Shown: in pieces, positions 7,977 through 16,844 of the stretch | How positions within the stretch are numbered: position 1 is the stretch's first letter | How the letters are laid out: each line of letters begins with the position of its first letter | Assembly: GCA_022821265.1 (NCBI GenBank) | Contig: JAJEDW010000211.1 | Span: forward strand, 1-36,480 | Source of the DNA: Acidobacteriota bacterium | Lineage (GTDB): Bacteria; Acidobacteriota; Terriglobia; 20CM-2-55-15 | DNA length: 36,480 nucleotides | Direction: 5' to 3' | Notes under the pieces: model-generated | Seen by the model: the letters and a program-made list of their open reading frames with translations, nothing else | Told to the model about the DNA's origin: nothing | The model's database searches: none | Program-made: the position numbers and the translations under genes

Positions 7977-10748
7977 CTACTCGACGGGTTCCCCGTCGAA
8001 GTTCCAGACTTCGACCGGCGCGATGCCGAGCGATTCCACCGGGCCGCGCACCTGCCCGAGATCGCCGACGATGAGCCATGTGAGGCTGCCGGGCCGGACG
8101 ATCTCGTCGGCGGCCGACTGCAGGTCGCGCAACTCCAGCGCTTCGTACCTCGGGGTCAACGAGGCGGCGTAATCCAGCGGCCGGCCGTACCGCTCGGATT
8201 CGATGAGGCTGTTGAGCACGGCCCGGGCCGTCTGGAACCGTCCGGGAAGACCGCGTGTCGCACCCGCGATCGTCCGCGCCATTTCGTCCTCGGTGATCGG
8301 CCGCGGGCCCTGTATGGCGTCGACCTCGGCGATGAGCTCGGCAACGGCGTCTCCGGTGCGGTCGGTCTGGACCGGCGCGTAGATCAGGAACGGCCGCTGC
8401 CCGGCCGCGTTCTGGAACAGGGTCTGCACGCCGTAGGACCAACCCTTCGCTTCGCGAAGGTTCATGTTGGCGCGCGAGGTGAACGAGCCTCCCAGCACGT
8501 CGTTCATGGATTCGATCGCCAGGTCGCGGTCCGACCCCAGCCCTGGCGCCAGGTGCCCGGCCAGGATCACGGACTGCGGCGAGTTCGGGATGTCGATCAG
8601 GATCATCCGCGGCGATCCGGGCAGGGCGACGTCCGCGACGTTCTTTGCGGGTGCGGGCGTACCGGGCGCGGCCCATCCATCCAGCACGCGTTCCAGCATC
8701 GGGGTGATCTCGTCGACCGTGGTGTCTCCGGCCACGAAGATCGTCGCGTTGTCGGGACGCAGCCAGGTTTCCCTGAACGCGACCAGATCGTCGCGCGTCA
8801 GTGACTCGATGGACTCCTCGGTCCCCGACCCGGTGAACGGGACGCCGTAGGCATGTCCGTCGCCGTAGATCGCCGGCGGAAGAAGCCGCAGCGCGAGTTG
8901 CACGGGTTGCGCCTTCTCCTGGGCGATGCCGGCGATCCACTGTCCCCGCAGCCGTTCCATCTCCTCCGCGTCGAACACCGGGTTCAGGAACAGGTCGCTC
9001 CACAACTCGATCGACGGCTCGAGTTGATCCACAAGAGCCGAAAGCGTCACCGACGAGGCGTCCAGGTTCGAGCCCGCCGACAGGTTGGCCCCAAGCCGCT
9101 CCTCCTCGGCCGCGATCTCCAGCGCGCTTCGGCGGGTCGTGCCGCGGTCCAGCATCGACATGGCGAACGACGCCGCACCCAGCTTGCCGCCGGCATCGGC
9201 GGCGTATCCGGCGTCGAACTGAATCGACATCTCGACGATCGGCACCGCGTGGCGTTCGGCCAGGACGACTTCCACGCCGTTCGACAGGGTCGTGGTCTGG
9301 ATCTCGGGGAACCGGAGCGTCGGGAGCTCGGTGGGCAGTTCCGGCAGGCCGCCGGACCGGTCGATCCCCTCCGGGGCGTTCGCGTAGCTGCTGGCCGGCA
9401 CGACGTCCACCTGGTGCCAACCGTCGCCCAGGTAGGCCCGGGCCGCGTCGCGGACATCGCGAGGCGTCGCCGTGTTCACCCAGTCCAGGTACTGCTCGAT
9501 GAACAGGGGATCACCCGCGTACAGCTCGCCCTCGGCCAGGATCGAGGCCTTTCCGTTGACCTGTTCCATGCGGCGCACGGTTCGAGCGTTGATCCCGGTG
9601 ACGACGCGCTCGAGCTCCTCGGCCGTCGGGCCCCACTCCATGAATCGGGCCAGTATGCGGTCGATGGCTTCATCGGCGACGTCGGCGGTCTCGCCCGGCG
9701 CCAGGTACACGGACAAGTCGAAAACGCTGGCGAGCTCGAACGCCGTTACGCCGATGTTGATGTCCGTCGCTCGCTGCTGGTTGTAGACCAGGTCCAGGTA
9801 CAGGCGCGAGTTCCGGCCGCCGCCCAGCACGTCCGCGGCCAGGTCCAGCAGCGCCCGGTCGCGCGTGTTCCGTCCGGGCGCCACCCAGGCCCGGTTGGCC
9901 AGGACGGCGGGGACCTCGTCGAACTGGACCTCGCGCGTGTTGGAAGACCGAGTCGGCGCCCAGGCTTCGAACACATCCACTTCGGGGCCGCTGGGGATGT
10001 CGCCGAAGTACCGCTCGACCTTGTCTCTGGCCGTGGCGGCGTCGATGTCGCCGACCAGCGCGAGCACGGCGTTGTTGGGTCCGTAGTAGTCCTGGAACCA
10101 CTGGTGGACCTCCTCGAGCGTCGCGGCGTCCAGGTCTTCCATGGATCCGATGGTCGAGTGGCGGTAGGGGTGGCCCGGCGGAAACAGACCCTCGTAGAGC
10201 TGGTAGTTGACGCGGCCATAGGGCTGATTGTCGCCCTGCCGCTTCTCGTTCTGGACGACGCCGCGCTGGTTGTCCAGCTTCTCCTGGGTCACCGCCCCAA
10301 GCAGGTGCCCCATGCGGTCCGATTCCATCCAGAGGGCCAGGTCGACGGCCGGCGTCGGCACGGTCTGGAAATAGTTGGTCCGGTCCAGCCACGTCGTCCC
10401 GTTCAGACTGGTCGCGCCCACGCGCTCAAGCGGTTCGAACCACTCGCCGTCGTAGTTCTCGGTGCCGTTGAACATCAGGTGCTCGAACAGGTGCGCGAAA
10501 CCGGTCTGGCCTTCCGGCTCGTTTCGGGATCCCACGTGGTACCAGATGCTGACGGCGACGACCGGCGCCTTGCGGTCCTCGTGCACGATCACACGCAGGC
10601 CGTTGTCCAGCGTGAAGCGCTCGTAGTCGAGATTCAGCTCCGGGGCTTGCGAGCGGGTCTGCGGCGCCGCGTGAGACTGCGCGGGCGACAGGAGCATCAG
10701 GGCCGCGAGGACGAGGCCGGACGTTGGCAGACGTGTTGACGTGATCAT
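7977..10748 (-). CDS. Secreted M16 family zinc peptidase (pitrilysin-like, two-domain)
   Basis: 923 residues. The signal peptide (SGLVLAALMLLSPAQSHAA) predicts periplasmic export. The first half carries the inverted zinc motif HLFEH (His86, Glu89, His90) with Glu168 in VVQNEKRQ as the third ligand, so it is catalytically complete. The second half begins near LRFPEIQTTTLSNGVEVVLAERH and repeats the M16 fold without the HxxEH motif, as normal for the inactive half. The ATG at 10748 was chosen over an upstream in-frame start because GGGGAGAG lies about 10 nt upstream and a signal peptide follows directly. First gene of the M16-M20-sulfatase operon, divergent from the BlaI repressor with a 137-bp gap, so shared regulation is possible. 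Confidence 0.93.
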   Translation of the reverse strand: MITSTRLPTSGLVLAALMLLSPAQSHAAPQTRSQAPELNLDYERFTLDNGLRVIVHEDRKAPVVAVSIWYHVGSRNEPEGQTGFAHLFEHLMFNGTENYDGEWFEPLERVGATSLNGTTWLDRTNYFQTVPTPAVDLALWMESDRMGHLLGAVTQEKLDNQRGVVQNEKRQGDNQPYGRVNYQLYEGLFPPGHPYRHSTIGSMEDLDAATLEEVHQWFQDYYGPNNAVLALVGDIDAATARDKVERYFGDIPSGPEVDVFEAWAPTRSSNTREVQFDEVPAVLANRAWVAPGRNTRDRALLDLAADVLGGGRNSRLYLDLVYNQQRATDINIGVTAFELASVFDLSVYLAPGETADVADEAIDRILARFMEWGPTAEELERVVTGINARTVRRMEQVNGKASILAEGELYAGDPLFIEQYLDWVNTATPRDVRDAARAYLGDGWHQVDVVPASSYANAPEGIDRSGGLPELPTELPTLRFPEIQTTTLSNGVEVVLAERHAVPIVEMSIQFDAGYAADAGGKLGAASFAMSMLDRGTTRRSALEIAAEEERLGANLSAGSNLDASSVTLSALVDQLEPSIELWSDLFLNPVFDAEEMERLRGQWIAGIAQEKAQPVQLALRLLPPAIYGDGHAYGVPFTGSGTEESIESLTRDDLVAFRETWLRPDNATIFVAGDTTVDEITPMLERVLDGWAAPGTPAPAKNVADVALPGSPRMILIDIPNSPQSVILAGHLAPGLGSDRDLAIESMNDVLGGSFTSRANMNLREAKGWSYGVQTLFQNAAGQRPFLIYAPVQTDRTGDAVAELIAEVDAIQGPRPITEDEMARTIAGATRGLPGRFQTARAVLNSLIESERYGRPLDYAASLTPRYEALELRDLQSAADEIVRPGSLTWLIVGDLGQVRGPVESLGIAPVEVWNFDGEPVE

Positions 10749-10848
10749 GGTCGGATTCTCTCCCCGAGTATTGGATGCTTGAATGAGTAGCTTACTTCGT
10801 CGGGATCGCTTTCCGGAAGCCTGCGAAATGCGGGCGGGCGATTTTGAT

Positions 10849-10877
10849 TTGACCCGACCCGTCCGAACTGTTAGTTT
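10849..10877 (+). promoter_or_regulatory. Predicted promoter of the BlaI-type repressor gene
   Basis: TTGACC (10849-10854), 17-nt spacer, TAGTTT (10872-10877). The expected transcript start falls at about 10884-10886, on the ATG itself, which implies a leaderless mRNA. No Shine-Dalgarno sequence precedes the ATG, in agreement. Confidence 0.5.
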
Positions 10878-10896
10878 TATCACGCATGCGTTATAA
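10877..10896. promoter_or_regulatory. Candidate BlaI operator palindrome
   Basis: TTATCACGCATGCGTTATAA is a 20-bp palindrome with one mismatched pair, centred on ACGCATGCGT. It spans the predicted +1 and the ATG of the repressor gene. BlaI/MecI repressors bind dyads over their own promoters, so autoregulation is the likely role. This particular sequence is not a known consensus. Confidence 0.5.
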
Positions 10897-11293
10897 AAAT
10901 AACATTTCGAAACGAGCGCGTTCGACCCTGTCCGGCCGCGAAAGGCAGATCATGGACATCCTCTACCGGAAAGGCCGCGCAACTGCCGGTCAGGTCCGGG
11001 AGCAGTTGCCGGGCAGCACCAGCGATTCCACCGTGCGAACGCAATTGAGGGTGCTGGAAGAGAAAGGACACGTTCGACATGAAGAGGAGGGGCTTCGGTA
11101 CGCCTATTTTCCGACTGTCCCTCGAGGGGCGGTTCGGAAGTCGGCGCTGCGGCATCTCGTAGACACTTTTTTCGAGGGCTCGACCGAGAAGGTGGTCAGC
11201 GCGCTCCTCGGCGACTCCAACAAGTTGTCCGACGACGAGTTCGATCGGATCGCCGCGGTCCTGGAAAAGGCTCGCAAGGCAGGCGAGCGGTAA
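10886..11293 (+). CDS. BlaI/MecI family transcriptional repressor
   Basis: 135 residues. The winged-helix part LSGRERQIMDILYRKGRATAGQVREQL... with STVRTQLRVLEEKGHV as recognition helix and wing is typical of BlaI/MecI/CopY, followed by a C-terminal dimerisation helix region. These repressors are inactivated by proteolysis after a partner M56 receptor senses a signal. The partner gene follows with a one-base overlap (TAATG), so the two are coupled. The ATG at 10886 has no ribosome-binding site and lies on the predicted transcription start, so a leaderless message is likely. The signal is unknown: no beta-lactamase is present, and the divergent M16/M20/sulfatase operon is the nearest candidate target. 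Confidence 0.9.
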   Translation: MRYKNNISKRARSTLSGRERQIMDILYRKGRATAGQVREQLPGSTSDSTVRTQLRVLEEKGHVRHEEEGLRYAYFPTVPRGAVRKSALRHLVDTFFEGSTEKVVSALLGDSNKLSDDEFDRIAAVLEKARKAGER

Positions 11294-13092
11294 TGCCGCT
11301 TCTGGACCATGTGATTCAGGTTTCGATCGTCTTGAGTCTGGCCCTGGGAGCCAGGCTCTTGCTCACCCGGCGCTCCGCAAGCGTGCGACATGCCGTTCTT
11401 GCCGCCGCCGTCGTGTGTGCGGTTCTGTTGCCCGTGTTGACCGAAATGGTCCCCTGGGAGTGGGGTTTGACTTCGCCGCCGCCCACTGTTTCTCCTCCGA
11501 ATGCAGCGGCCTCCGAGGATTCGCCGCTCCCGGGCGCCGTGCCGGAGATCCGAACGTCCAACGAAGCGGCACTTGCCTCAGAGCTGGAGACGAGTCTCGA
11601 GACATCGGGTTCTGCGGCGACTCGGCTCGATCCGTCTCGGTTCCTGCTTGCCGTCTGGGTGCTCGGCTTCGGTTTCCACCTGGGTGTTCTCGTTGTCGGA
11701 GGATTGCGCCTGAAGCGAATCGCCGGGCGGGCGAGGCGGTTCGACCATCGCCTCTGGGCACGAGTTCGAGACGAAACCGGCCGTCGCTACGGTCTGACGC
11801 GTCCGGTCACGCTACTCGAGAGCAGCCATCCGCCGATTCTGGTCACTTGGGGCGTCCTCCGACCCAGGATCGTCGTTCCGATGGGCGCCTGCGAATGGGA
11901 GGAAGACCGGGTGCGCCTCGTCCTCGGTCACGAAATGGCCCACGTCCGCCGAGGTGATTGGTTCATCCAGACGATGGCAGAGCTGCTCCGCTCGGTTCAT
12001 TGGTTCAATCCACTGGCGTGGTGGACCTGCCGGCGTTTGAGACAGGAAAGCGAGCAAGCGTCCGACGATGCCGTTCTCGCGCTTGGGATCGCCCCATCCC
12101 GGTACGCCGGACACCTTGTGGACTTGGCGCGAAGTCTCCAGTCACCGGGTAGGATCGCGTCGCTCGCGCTGGCGATGGCCGGCGCATCGGCGCTCGAAAA
12201 GAGGATACATGCCATGCTTGATCCAGAGACCAGTCATCGTGCGGTGACGAAATCCGCCCTGGGCTTCGTCCTGGGCGTCGCCGTTTGTCTTGTCCCGCCC
12301 GTCGCCGGGATCCGGGCCGCGGTCCCGGGACCGCCGTCGTCGAATGCGGCCGGTTCCACCGTGGGTCCTGTCAGTGTGGGACTGCCTGTTTCGACCGAGG
12401 CGGGCCCTCGTGCAACCGTTGCGGCGCTCGTCGTCGAAGCGGAGGGGCTGCCGGCGCCCGTTCCGATCCAGGAAGACCCGTCGGCCAGCATTGCCGGCGT
12501 GGTCCTCGAGTTGACCGGCGCCCGTGTCCCCGGGGCCGGGATTCTGCTGGAAGGCGGTGCCGCGCCGATCCTCGGCATCTCAGACAGCGCCGGGGAGTAT
12601 CGGATACCGGACGTGCCGCCGGGCGAATACGTACTGGTGGCGCGGTTGCCGGGTTTCGCGGATCACCGCCAGGAGGTCGTGATCGAAGAAGGGCAGGAAC
12701 TGCTGCGGGACGTTCTTCTTTCTATCGGAGCCGTCACGACCGCGATGGAAGTCGTATCGGATCGGTTTCCCCCGGAAGGGCCCGTCGAAACCTCGGAGCC
12801 GGAGCGGCTCCGCGTGACCGCCGGGGTCACTTCCGGAAGGATCATCGACGTGGTTCAACCCGAGTATCCACCGCGGTTGCGTGCCGATGGCGTGGAGGGC
12901 ACGGTCGTTCTGGAAGGAATGATCGGCGCGGATGGCGCCATCGCGGGCCTCAAGGTCGTTTCAACCGATCATGCGGGTCTGGCGATAGCTGCGCTGGACG
13001 CGGTCCGTCAGTGGCGTTACGAGCCCAGCCGACTCAACAACGTCCCGGTGGCCGTGGCCACGACCGTCAGCTTCACGTTCCGACTGGACTAG
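11293..13092 (+). CDS. BlaR1-like M56 metalloprotease receptor with CarboxypepD and TonB C-terminal domains
   Basis: 599 residues. N-terminal helices (about 5-52 and 115-140) lead to a cytoplasmic M56 protease with zinc motif HEMAH (His213, Glu214, His217). A later helix (about 322-342) carries the chain back out. Instead of the penicillin-binding sensor of BlaR1, the periplasmic end has a carboxypeptidase-regulatory-like beta domain (about 398-478: ASIAGVVLELTGARVPGAG, DSAGEYRIPDVPPGEY) and a TonB C-terminal domain (about 515-597: VVQPEYPPRLRADGVEGTVV, AIAALDAVRQWRYEP). It should cleave or trigger loss of the BlaI partner, perhaps in response to an envelope or TonB-linked signal (inference). 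Its stop overlaps the convergent amidohydrolase stop through CTAG. Confidence 0.88.
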   Translation: MPLLDHVIQVSIVLSLALGARLLLTRRSASVRHAVLAAAVVCAVLLPVLTEMVPWEWGLTSPPPTVSPPNAAASEDSPLPGAVPEIRTSNEAALASELETSLETSGSAATRLDPSRFLLAVWVLGFGFHLGVLVVGGLRLKRIAGRARRFDHRLWARVRDETGRRYGLTRPVTLLESSHPPILVTWGVLRPRIVVPMGACEWEEDRVRLVLGHEMAHVRRGDWFIQTMAELLRSVHWFNPLAWWTCRRLRQESEQASDDAVLALGIAPSRYAGHLVDLARSLQSPGRIASLALAMAGASALEKRIHAMLDPETSHRAVTKSALGFVLGVAVCLVPPVAGIRAAVPGPPSSNAAGSTVGPVSVGLPVSTEAGPRATVAALVVEAEGLPAPVPIQEDPSASIAGVVLELTGARVPGAGILLEGGAAPILGISDSAGEYRIPDVPPGEYVLVARLPGFADHRQEVVIEEGQELLRDVLLSIGAVTTAMEVVSDRFPPEGPVETSEPERLRVTAGVTSGRIIDVVQPEYPPRLRADGVEGTVVLEGMIGADGAIAGLKVVSTDHAGLAIAALDAVRQWRYEPSRLNNVPVAVATTVSFTFRLD

Positions 13093-14558
13093 TGCCCGGG
13101 CAGGTAGCCCCCCAGCAGGGTTTCCGGCCAACCGGCGTTCCGGACGATGTAGTCGCGGGAGTCGGCGGCCATCTGGCCGACCCGGTCCAGGTCGACGCCG
13201 ACCAGTTGGCCACCGCGCTTCTTCAGCTCGCCGCGGATGAACACGGTGTCGACGTTGCTCGTATCCATGCCCAGGACGACGGCGCCGTAGGCGTTGTTCA
13301 CCGGCAGTACGTTGATCATGTCCTTCCGGAGCATGATCACGTCGGCTTCCTTGCCGGGTGACAGCGTCCCGATCCGGTCCTCGAGCGCGTTGGCGCGCGC
13401 GCCGGCGATGGTCCCGAACTCGATGACGTCGCGCACCGTGATCAGCGCCGGCTGATCGGGGTCCCCGGCGCGGGCGTTGGCCTGCATGCGCTGCAGCGTC
13501 AGAGCCGACCGCATCTGCGTGAACATGTCGCCCGGCATCTCGGTTTCGACGTCGACGCTCAGGCTCGGCCGGATGCCATGATCCAGCGCTTGCTGGAAGG
13601 GCGGGATGCCGTGCCCCATCTTCATTTCGATCGGGGCGGCGATGGACACGTGCCCGCCGGAGTCGGCGACCAGCCGCCACTCCTCCTCGGTCAGGTTGAC
13701 GCAGTGGATGTAGGTGACGTCGGGCCCCATCACGCCGGCCATCGACAGCAGCGCGCCCGCTCCGTTGACATGGACGCTGATCGGAGCGCCCACCTCGCGC
13801 GCCAGGGCCCATGCGCCGGCGTTGAGCCCCCCCGCCAGGGCGAGCGTCAGGAGCTGGTCCTCGGAGGCGAACCACTCGGCGCGGAGCCTGCGGATGTCGT
13901 CCGGATATGTGTTGGCCGCGCCCCCCGCGCCCGAGCCGAACGCATAGACGGCGCGGATGCCGGCTTCCTGGAGGCCCGATATCGCGGCGTCGGTGTGATC
14001 GGGGCTGTTGCCGATGTGGGACCAGTCCAGAACGGTCGTCACGCCCGCGTTGATGGCGCCCAGCGCCGACACCAGGTCCCCGACACGGGCGTCTTCCGGG
14101 CGGAACACGCGGCGTGCGGCTCCGGTGATGTCCCGCGTGTAGTCGCTGAGCAGGCCGTTGGGCAGGATGTTCCGCAGGGCGCCCTGCCACATGTGCCGGT
14201 GGGTGTCGACGAAACCCGGCATCACGATCATGTTCGACGCGTCCAGGACTTCGGCCGACGCGTCGAGGCCGGGTCCCACCGCTTCGATGGTCGTGCCGTT
14301 GATCAGGACGTCGGCGGCGTCGAAGTCGCCGACGTCGGGATCCATCGACAGCACCGAGCCTCCACGCAGGAGGATGCGATTGCCAAGCGGGACGATGGAC
14401 GCCGAGGCGTCCTCCCCGGGCGCCTCGGCACCGGGCGCGCAGGCCGAAACCAGCGCGCCTCCCGAAGCCGCGCCGGCGGCGCCGATCCATGCGCGGCGCG
14501 ACATCGGGCGCTGGATCGCGCCATCGGTGTGTCCCGAGTCCGACGGTTGTTCGTTCAT
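13089..14558 (-). CDS. Amidohydrolase family Tat lipoprotein (deaminase/chlorohydrolase-like)
   Basis: 489 residues. A Tat-type leader SRRAWIGAAGAASGG (from residue 20) ends in lipobox LVSAC40, so the folded enzyme is probably exported and lipid-anchored. PGFVDTHRHMWQ gives the metal pair His120/His122, and VTYIHCVNLTEEEW a further His. SPGKEADVIML near the C-terminus is typical of the cytosine-deaminase/atrazine-chlorohydrolase branch of the amidohydrolase superfamily. It hydrolyses a C-N or C-Cl bond in a cyclic small molecule; the substrate cannot be told from sequence. The start has GGAGGGG upstream. It converges on the BlaR1-like gene with a 4-bp stop overlap. The 200-bp gap upstream (14559-14758) shows no gene. 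Confidence 0.87.
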   Translation of the reverse strand: MNEQPSDSGHTDGAIQRPMSRRAWIGAAGAASGGALVSACAPGAEAPGEDASASIVPLGNRILLRGGSVLSMDPDVGDFDAADVLINGTTIEAVGPGLDASAEVLDASNMIVMPGFVDTHRHMWQGALRNILPNGLLSDYTRDITGAARRVFRPEDARVGDLVSALGAINAGVTTVLDWSHIGNSPDHTDAAISGLQEAGIRAVYAFGSGAGGAANTYPDDIRRLRAEWFASEDQLLTLALAGGLNAGAWALAREVGAPISVHVNGAGALLSMAGVMGPDVTYIHCVNLTEEEWRLVADSGGHVSIAAPIEMKMGHGIPPFQQALDHGIRPSLSVDVETEMPGDMFTQMRSALTLQRMQANARAGDPDQPALITVRDVIEFGTIAGARANALEDRIGTLSPGKEADVIMLRKDMINVLPVNNAYGAVVLGMDTSNVDTVFIRGELKKRGGQLVGVDLDRVGQMAADSRDYIVRNAGWPETLLGGYLPGH

Positions 14559-14758
14559 GGTTCCCCTCCGGTTCGCGCGCCGGCGTTCGTAGGATGGAAC
14601 ACCCGTTCAGTCCGAGATCGCCTGGAGTCCCTGACGCATGGACGCCTTGCTTCTGCGCGCTGCGGCGAATGGCTTGGTGAGCGCATCATACCCTATCCGG
14701 GCGCCCCGCCGGCCGTGGGCTGGCGTTTCGACGTCCAGGCGATCTCGGCGCGAGCGGG

Positions 14759-15592
14759 TTATCTTTCCGCTACGATATAGACGACGAACGCGTCGTCGGC
14801 TTCGCCCCGCTCCGACGCCGTGAACACGCCATTGCCCTCGTCGCTCTTCTCGTCGGTTCCTTCCCAGTAGACCGTGGCCCGCTCGAATCCCGCGTCCAGC
14901 AGGACTTCGCGGATTTCCGGCAGGGACCACAGGCGGAAGTCGTAGGTGAAGGCTTTCTTGATACGGGATCCGTCCGGAAACCGGAAATGGATGTGGCAGA
15001 AGAGATCGCCGGTGATCGGATCGTAGGTTTCCTGCTCCCAGACGTAGGTGAAGCCGTCTTTCTTCTTCCGCTCTTTCAGTTCTCGATGGGCGTCGGAGCC
15101 GCCGTACGCATCGAGCATCAGCAGCCCGCCCGGGGCCAGGCCCTCGTGCACGCGGCGGAAATACTCGAGCAGCCGGACTCGGCGCTTGAACATCCAGTAG
15201 CTGAAGTTCATGGCGAGAACGATGTCGACCGGTTCGCAACTCACGTCCATGACGTTGGCATTGAGAAGTTGGACGCGTCGGCGCGCGCCGGCGTTCAGCT
15301 TGTCGACATGGCGCCGGCGCCCCCATTCCTGGACGTCGGCATCGATGTCGACGCCGATCGCGCGATTCGTCTTCCGGCGGCGGACCCATTCGCACGACGT
15401 GTTCGCCGTGCCGCAGAAGTCCTCGCGCAGTAGCCGCGCGCGGCGGCCGCGCAACGCGCGGTACGTGTCGTCGACGAAGTCGATCTCCGCTTCGGCGCAT
15501 TGCACGGCTTCCTCGTACAACGCGTGGCGGTCGGCGCGTTCGGCCATAGTCCGGCGTTTCTTCTTCGCGTTCGTGTCGGGGCGTGACGGCAT
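14759..15592 (-). CDS. Class I SAM-dependent methyltransferase
   Basis: 277 residues. A lysine/arginine-rich start is followed by LREDFCGTANTSCEWV, the motif I equivalent of a family in which DFCGT replaces the usual GxGxG loop. IGVDIDADVQEWG provides the acidic residue for the SAM ribose, VDIVLAMNFSYWMF is motif IV, and LAPGGLLMLDAYGG is the post-motif strand. The C-terminal half (FTYVWEQETYDPITG, FRFPDGSRIKKAFTYDFRLW) is a mixed beta sheet probably over the substrate site. The substrate is unknown. No signal peptide is seen, so it should be cytoplasmic. Divergent from the OsmC-like gene with an 88-bp gap. A second possible start, TMAERADRHALYEE, lies 15 codons in. Confidence 0.85.
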   Translation of the reverse strand: MPSRPDTNAKKKRRTMAERADRHALYEEAVQCAEAEIDFVDDTYRALRGRRARLLREDFCGTANTSCEWVRRRKTNRAIGVDIDADVQEWGRRRHVDKLNAGARRRVQLLNANVMDVSCEPVDIVLAMNFSYWMFKRRVRLLEYFRRVHEGLAPGGLLMLDAYGGSDAHRELKERKKKDGFTYVWEQETYDPITGDLFCHIHFRFPDGSRIKKAFTYDFRLWSLPEIREVLLDAGFERATVYWEGTDEKSDEGNGVFTASERGEADDAFVVYIVAER

Positions 15593-15644
15593 TCAAGCTC
15601 CATTCGGTTGCTGCCGGCGTCGCGTCCGCCCGCCGGCGCGGCGA

Positions 15645-15673
15645 TGTACATTTTAGCCGTGGACTGCTATAGA
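15645..15673 (+). promoter_or_regulatory. Predicted extended -10 promoter of the OsmC-like gene
   Basis: TGTACA (15645-15650), 17-nt spacer, TGC then TATAGA (15668-15673). The start point would fall on or next to the ATG at 15681, again implying a leaderless message. The apparent GAGG Shine-Dalgarno would then overlap the -10 and not be transcribed. Confidence 0.45.
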
Positions 15674-15680
15674 GGCCGGC

Positions 15681-16844
15681 ATGAACGTTCTCGAGAACAT
15701 GGGGAAGCCGCTCTTCTTTGAAACACGGCCCGACGGACTCGAAGCCCCCGAGGATCGGCGGGGAATTGCCGTTCGCGCGTACGCCCGTTCGTTGTCGGCG
15801 ATGCAGAAGGAGGCCCTGCTGGTGTCCGGCCCGGGCGGCCGGGCGTGGCGCGTCTCCAGTGACGAAGGCGCCTACCTGGACGGCCATGACGCCGCTCCCT
15901 GTCCGCTCGGGCACATGACGACCGGAATGGTGGCCGCGTTCATGGAGACGGGGCTGATGCTGGCGCGCCGCCGCGGTATCGCGCTGCCGGGCTTGCGTCT
16001 CGTTCAGGACAACTATTACACCATGACGGGTTCGGCCCTGAAGGGCACGATGACGGGCGGCGCGCTGCCCGTGCGTCTTGTCGCCGAGATCGATCCCTCG
16101 ACCAGCCGGGAGCAGGCGGAGACCGTGATGCGCGACGCCGTCGTGCAGGCGCCGGTACACGGGCTGATGTCGGCCGTCCTGAAGAGCCGCTTCACGTTGA
16201 CCCACAACGGACGCGTGATCCAGCCGGGCGAGGTGGGACGCGTTGACGGCGAGCCCGTCGCGGCGAGCGGCTCGCTGTTCGACGCGGCCGCTCCCGGCGC
16301 CGAAAGCGGTTCGTCGCATCTCATGCGGCGCGGCGGGTTGTCGCCGGTGACGGACGAGATCACCAGCAGCGCCGGTTCGAGTTACGCGGCGGAGCAGAGC
16401 CGCCGGCTCCACGTCCGCGGCATCTGCACGATCGATCCGGACGGCGTCAAGGTGATCGAGCAGCAACTGTTCAACCCGCACGGCTCGATCTTCTACATGC
16501 GCTCGGAGGAGCCGGAGGCGGCGGGGGGCCGCGGCCGCGCCCCGGATGCGATGAGCTACGCGTCGGCGGGCCTGGCTTTCTGCTTCCTGACGCAGTTCGG
16601 CCGGTACGCCAAGATCGTCCGGAAGCCGCTGGCGGCGTACGCCGTGGTCCAGGACACGCACTTCTCGGCGTGGATGCCCGGGCGCCCGGCTTCGGCCGAG
16701 CCCGTCGAGACCCACGTGCACCTGGACACGGCGCACGACGACGACTTCGCGCGGCGGGCGTTGGAGATGTCCGAGCAGACCTGCTTCCTGCACGCCCTGT
16801 GCCGCTCGGAGGTCGACGTCGACCTCGAGGTCGTTCCGCGCTAA
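15681..16844 (+). CDS. OsmC-like protein with two OsmC-type modules
   Basis: 387 residues, against about 140 for a single OsmC. The first module has CPLGHMTTG (Cys74) and a strand-helix run DNYYTMTGSALKGTMTG to AEIDPSTSREQAETVMRDAV, but the second cysteine position reads QAPVHGLMSAV and lacks Cys. The second module keeps two cysteines in OsmC-like helices: GLAFCFLTQFG (Cys301) and SEQTCFLHALCRSE (Cys368, Cys374). OsmC/Ohr proteins reduce organic hydroperoxides through a Cys pair, so the second half may be the active one. A glycine- and serine-rich linker (about 190-235) separates them. No signal peptide. It converges on the NHL-repeat gene with overlapping stops. The family call is from motif pattern and is moderately secure. 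Confidence 0.62.
   Translation: MNVLENMGKPLFFETRPDGLEAPEDRRGIAVRAYARSLSAMQKEALLVSGPGGRAWRVSSDEGAYLDGHDAAPCPLGHMTTGMVAAFMETGLMLARRRGIALPGLRLVQDNYYTMTGSALKGTMTGGALPVRLVAEIDPSTSREQAETVMRDAVVQAPVHGLMSAVLKSRFTLTHNGRVIQPGEVGRVDGEPVAASGSLFDAAAPGAESGSSHLMRRGGLSPVTDEITSSAGSSYAAEQSRRLHVRGICTIDPDGVKVIEQQLFNPHGSIFYMRSEEPEAAGGRGRAPDAMSYASAGLAFCFLTQFGRYAKIVRKPLAAYAVVQDTHFSAWMPGRPASAEPVETHVHLDTAHDDDFARRALEMSEQTCFLHALCRSEVDVDLEVVPR

Noticed and set aside
8853-10739. 628-codon plus-strand frame
   Set aside because: Shadow of the M16 peptidase on the opposite strand, which has clear catalytic motifs and a signal peptide.
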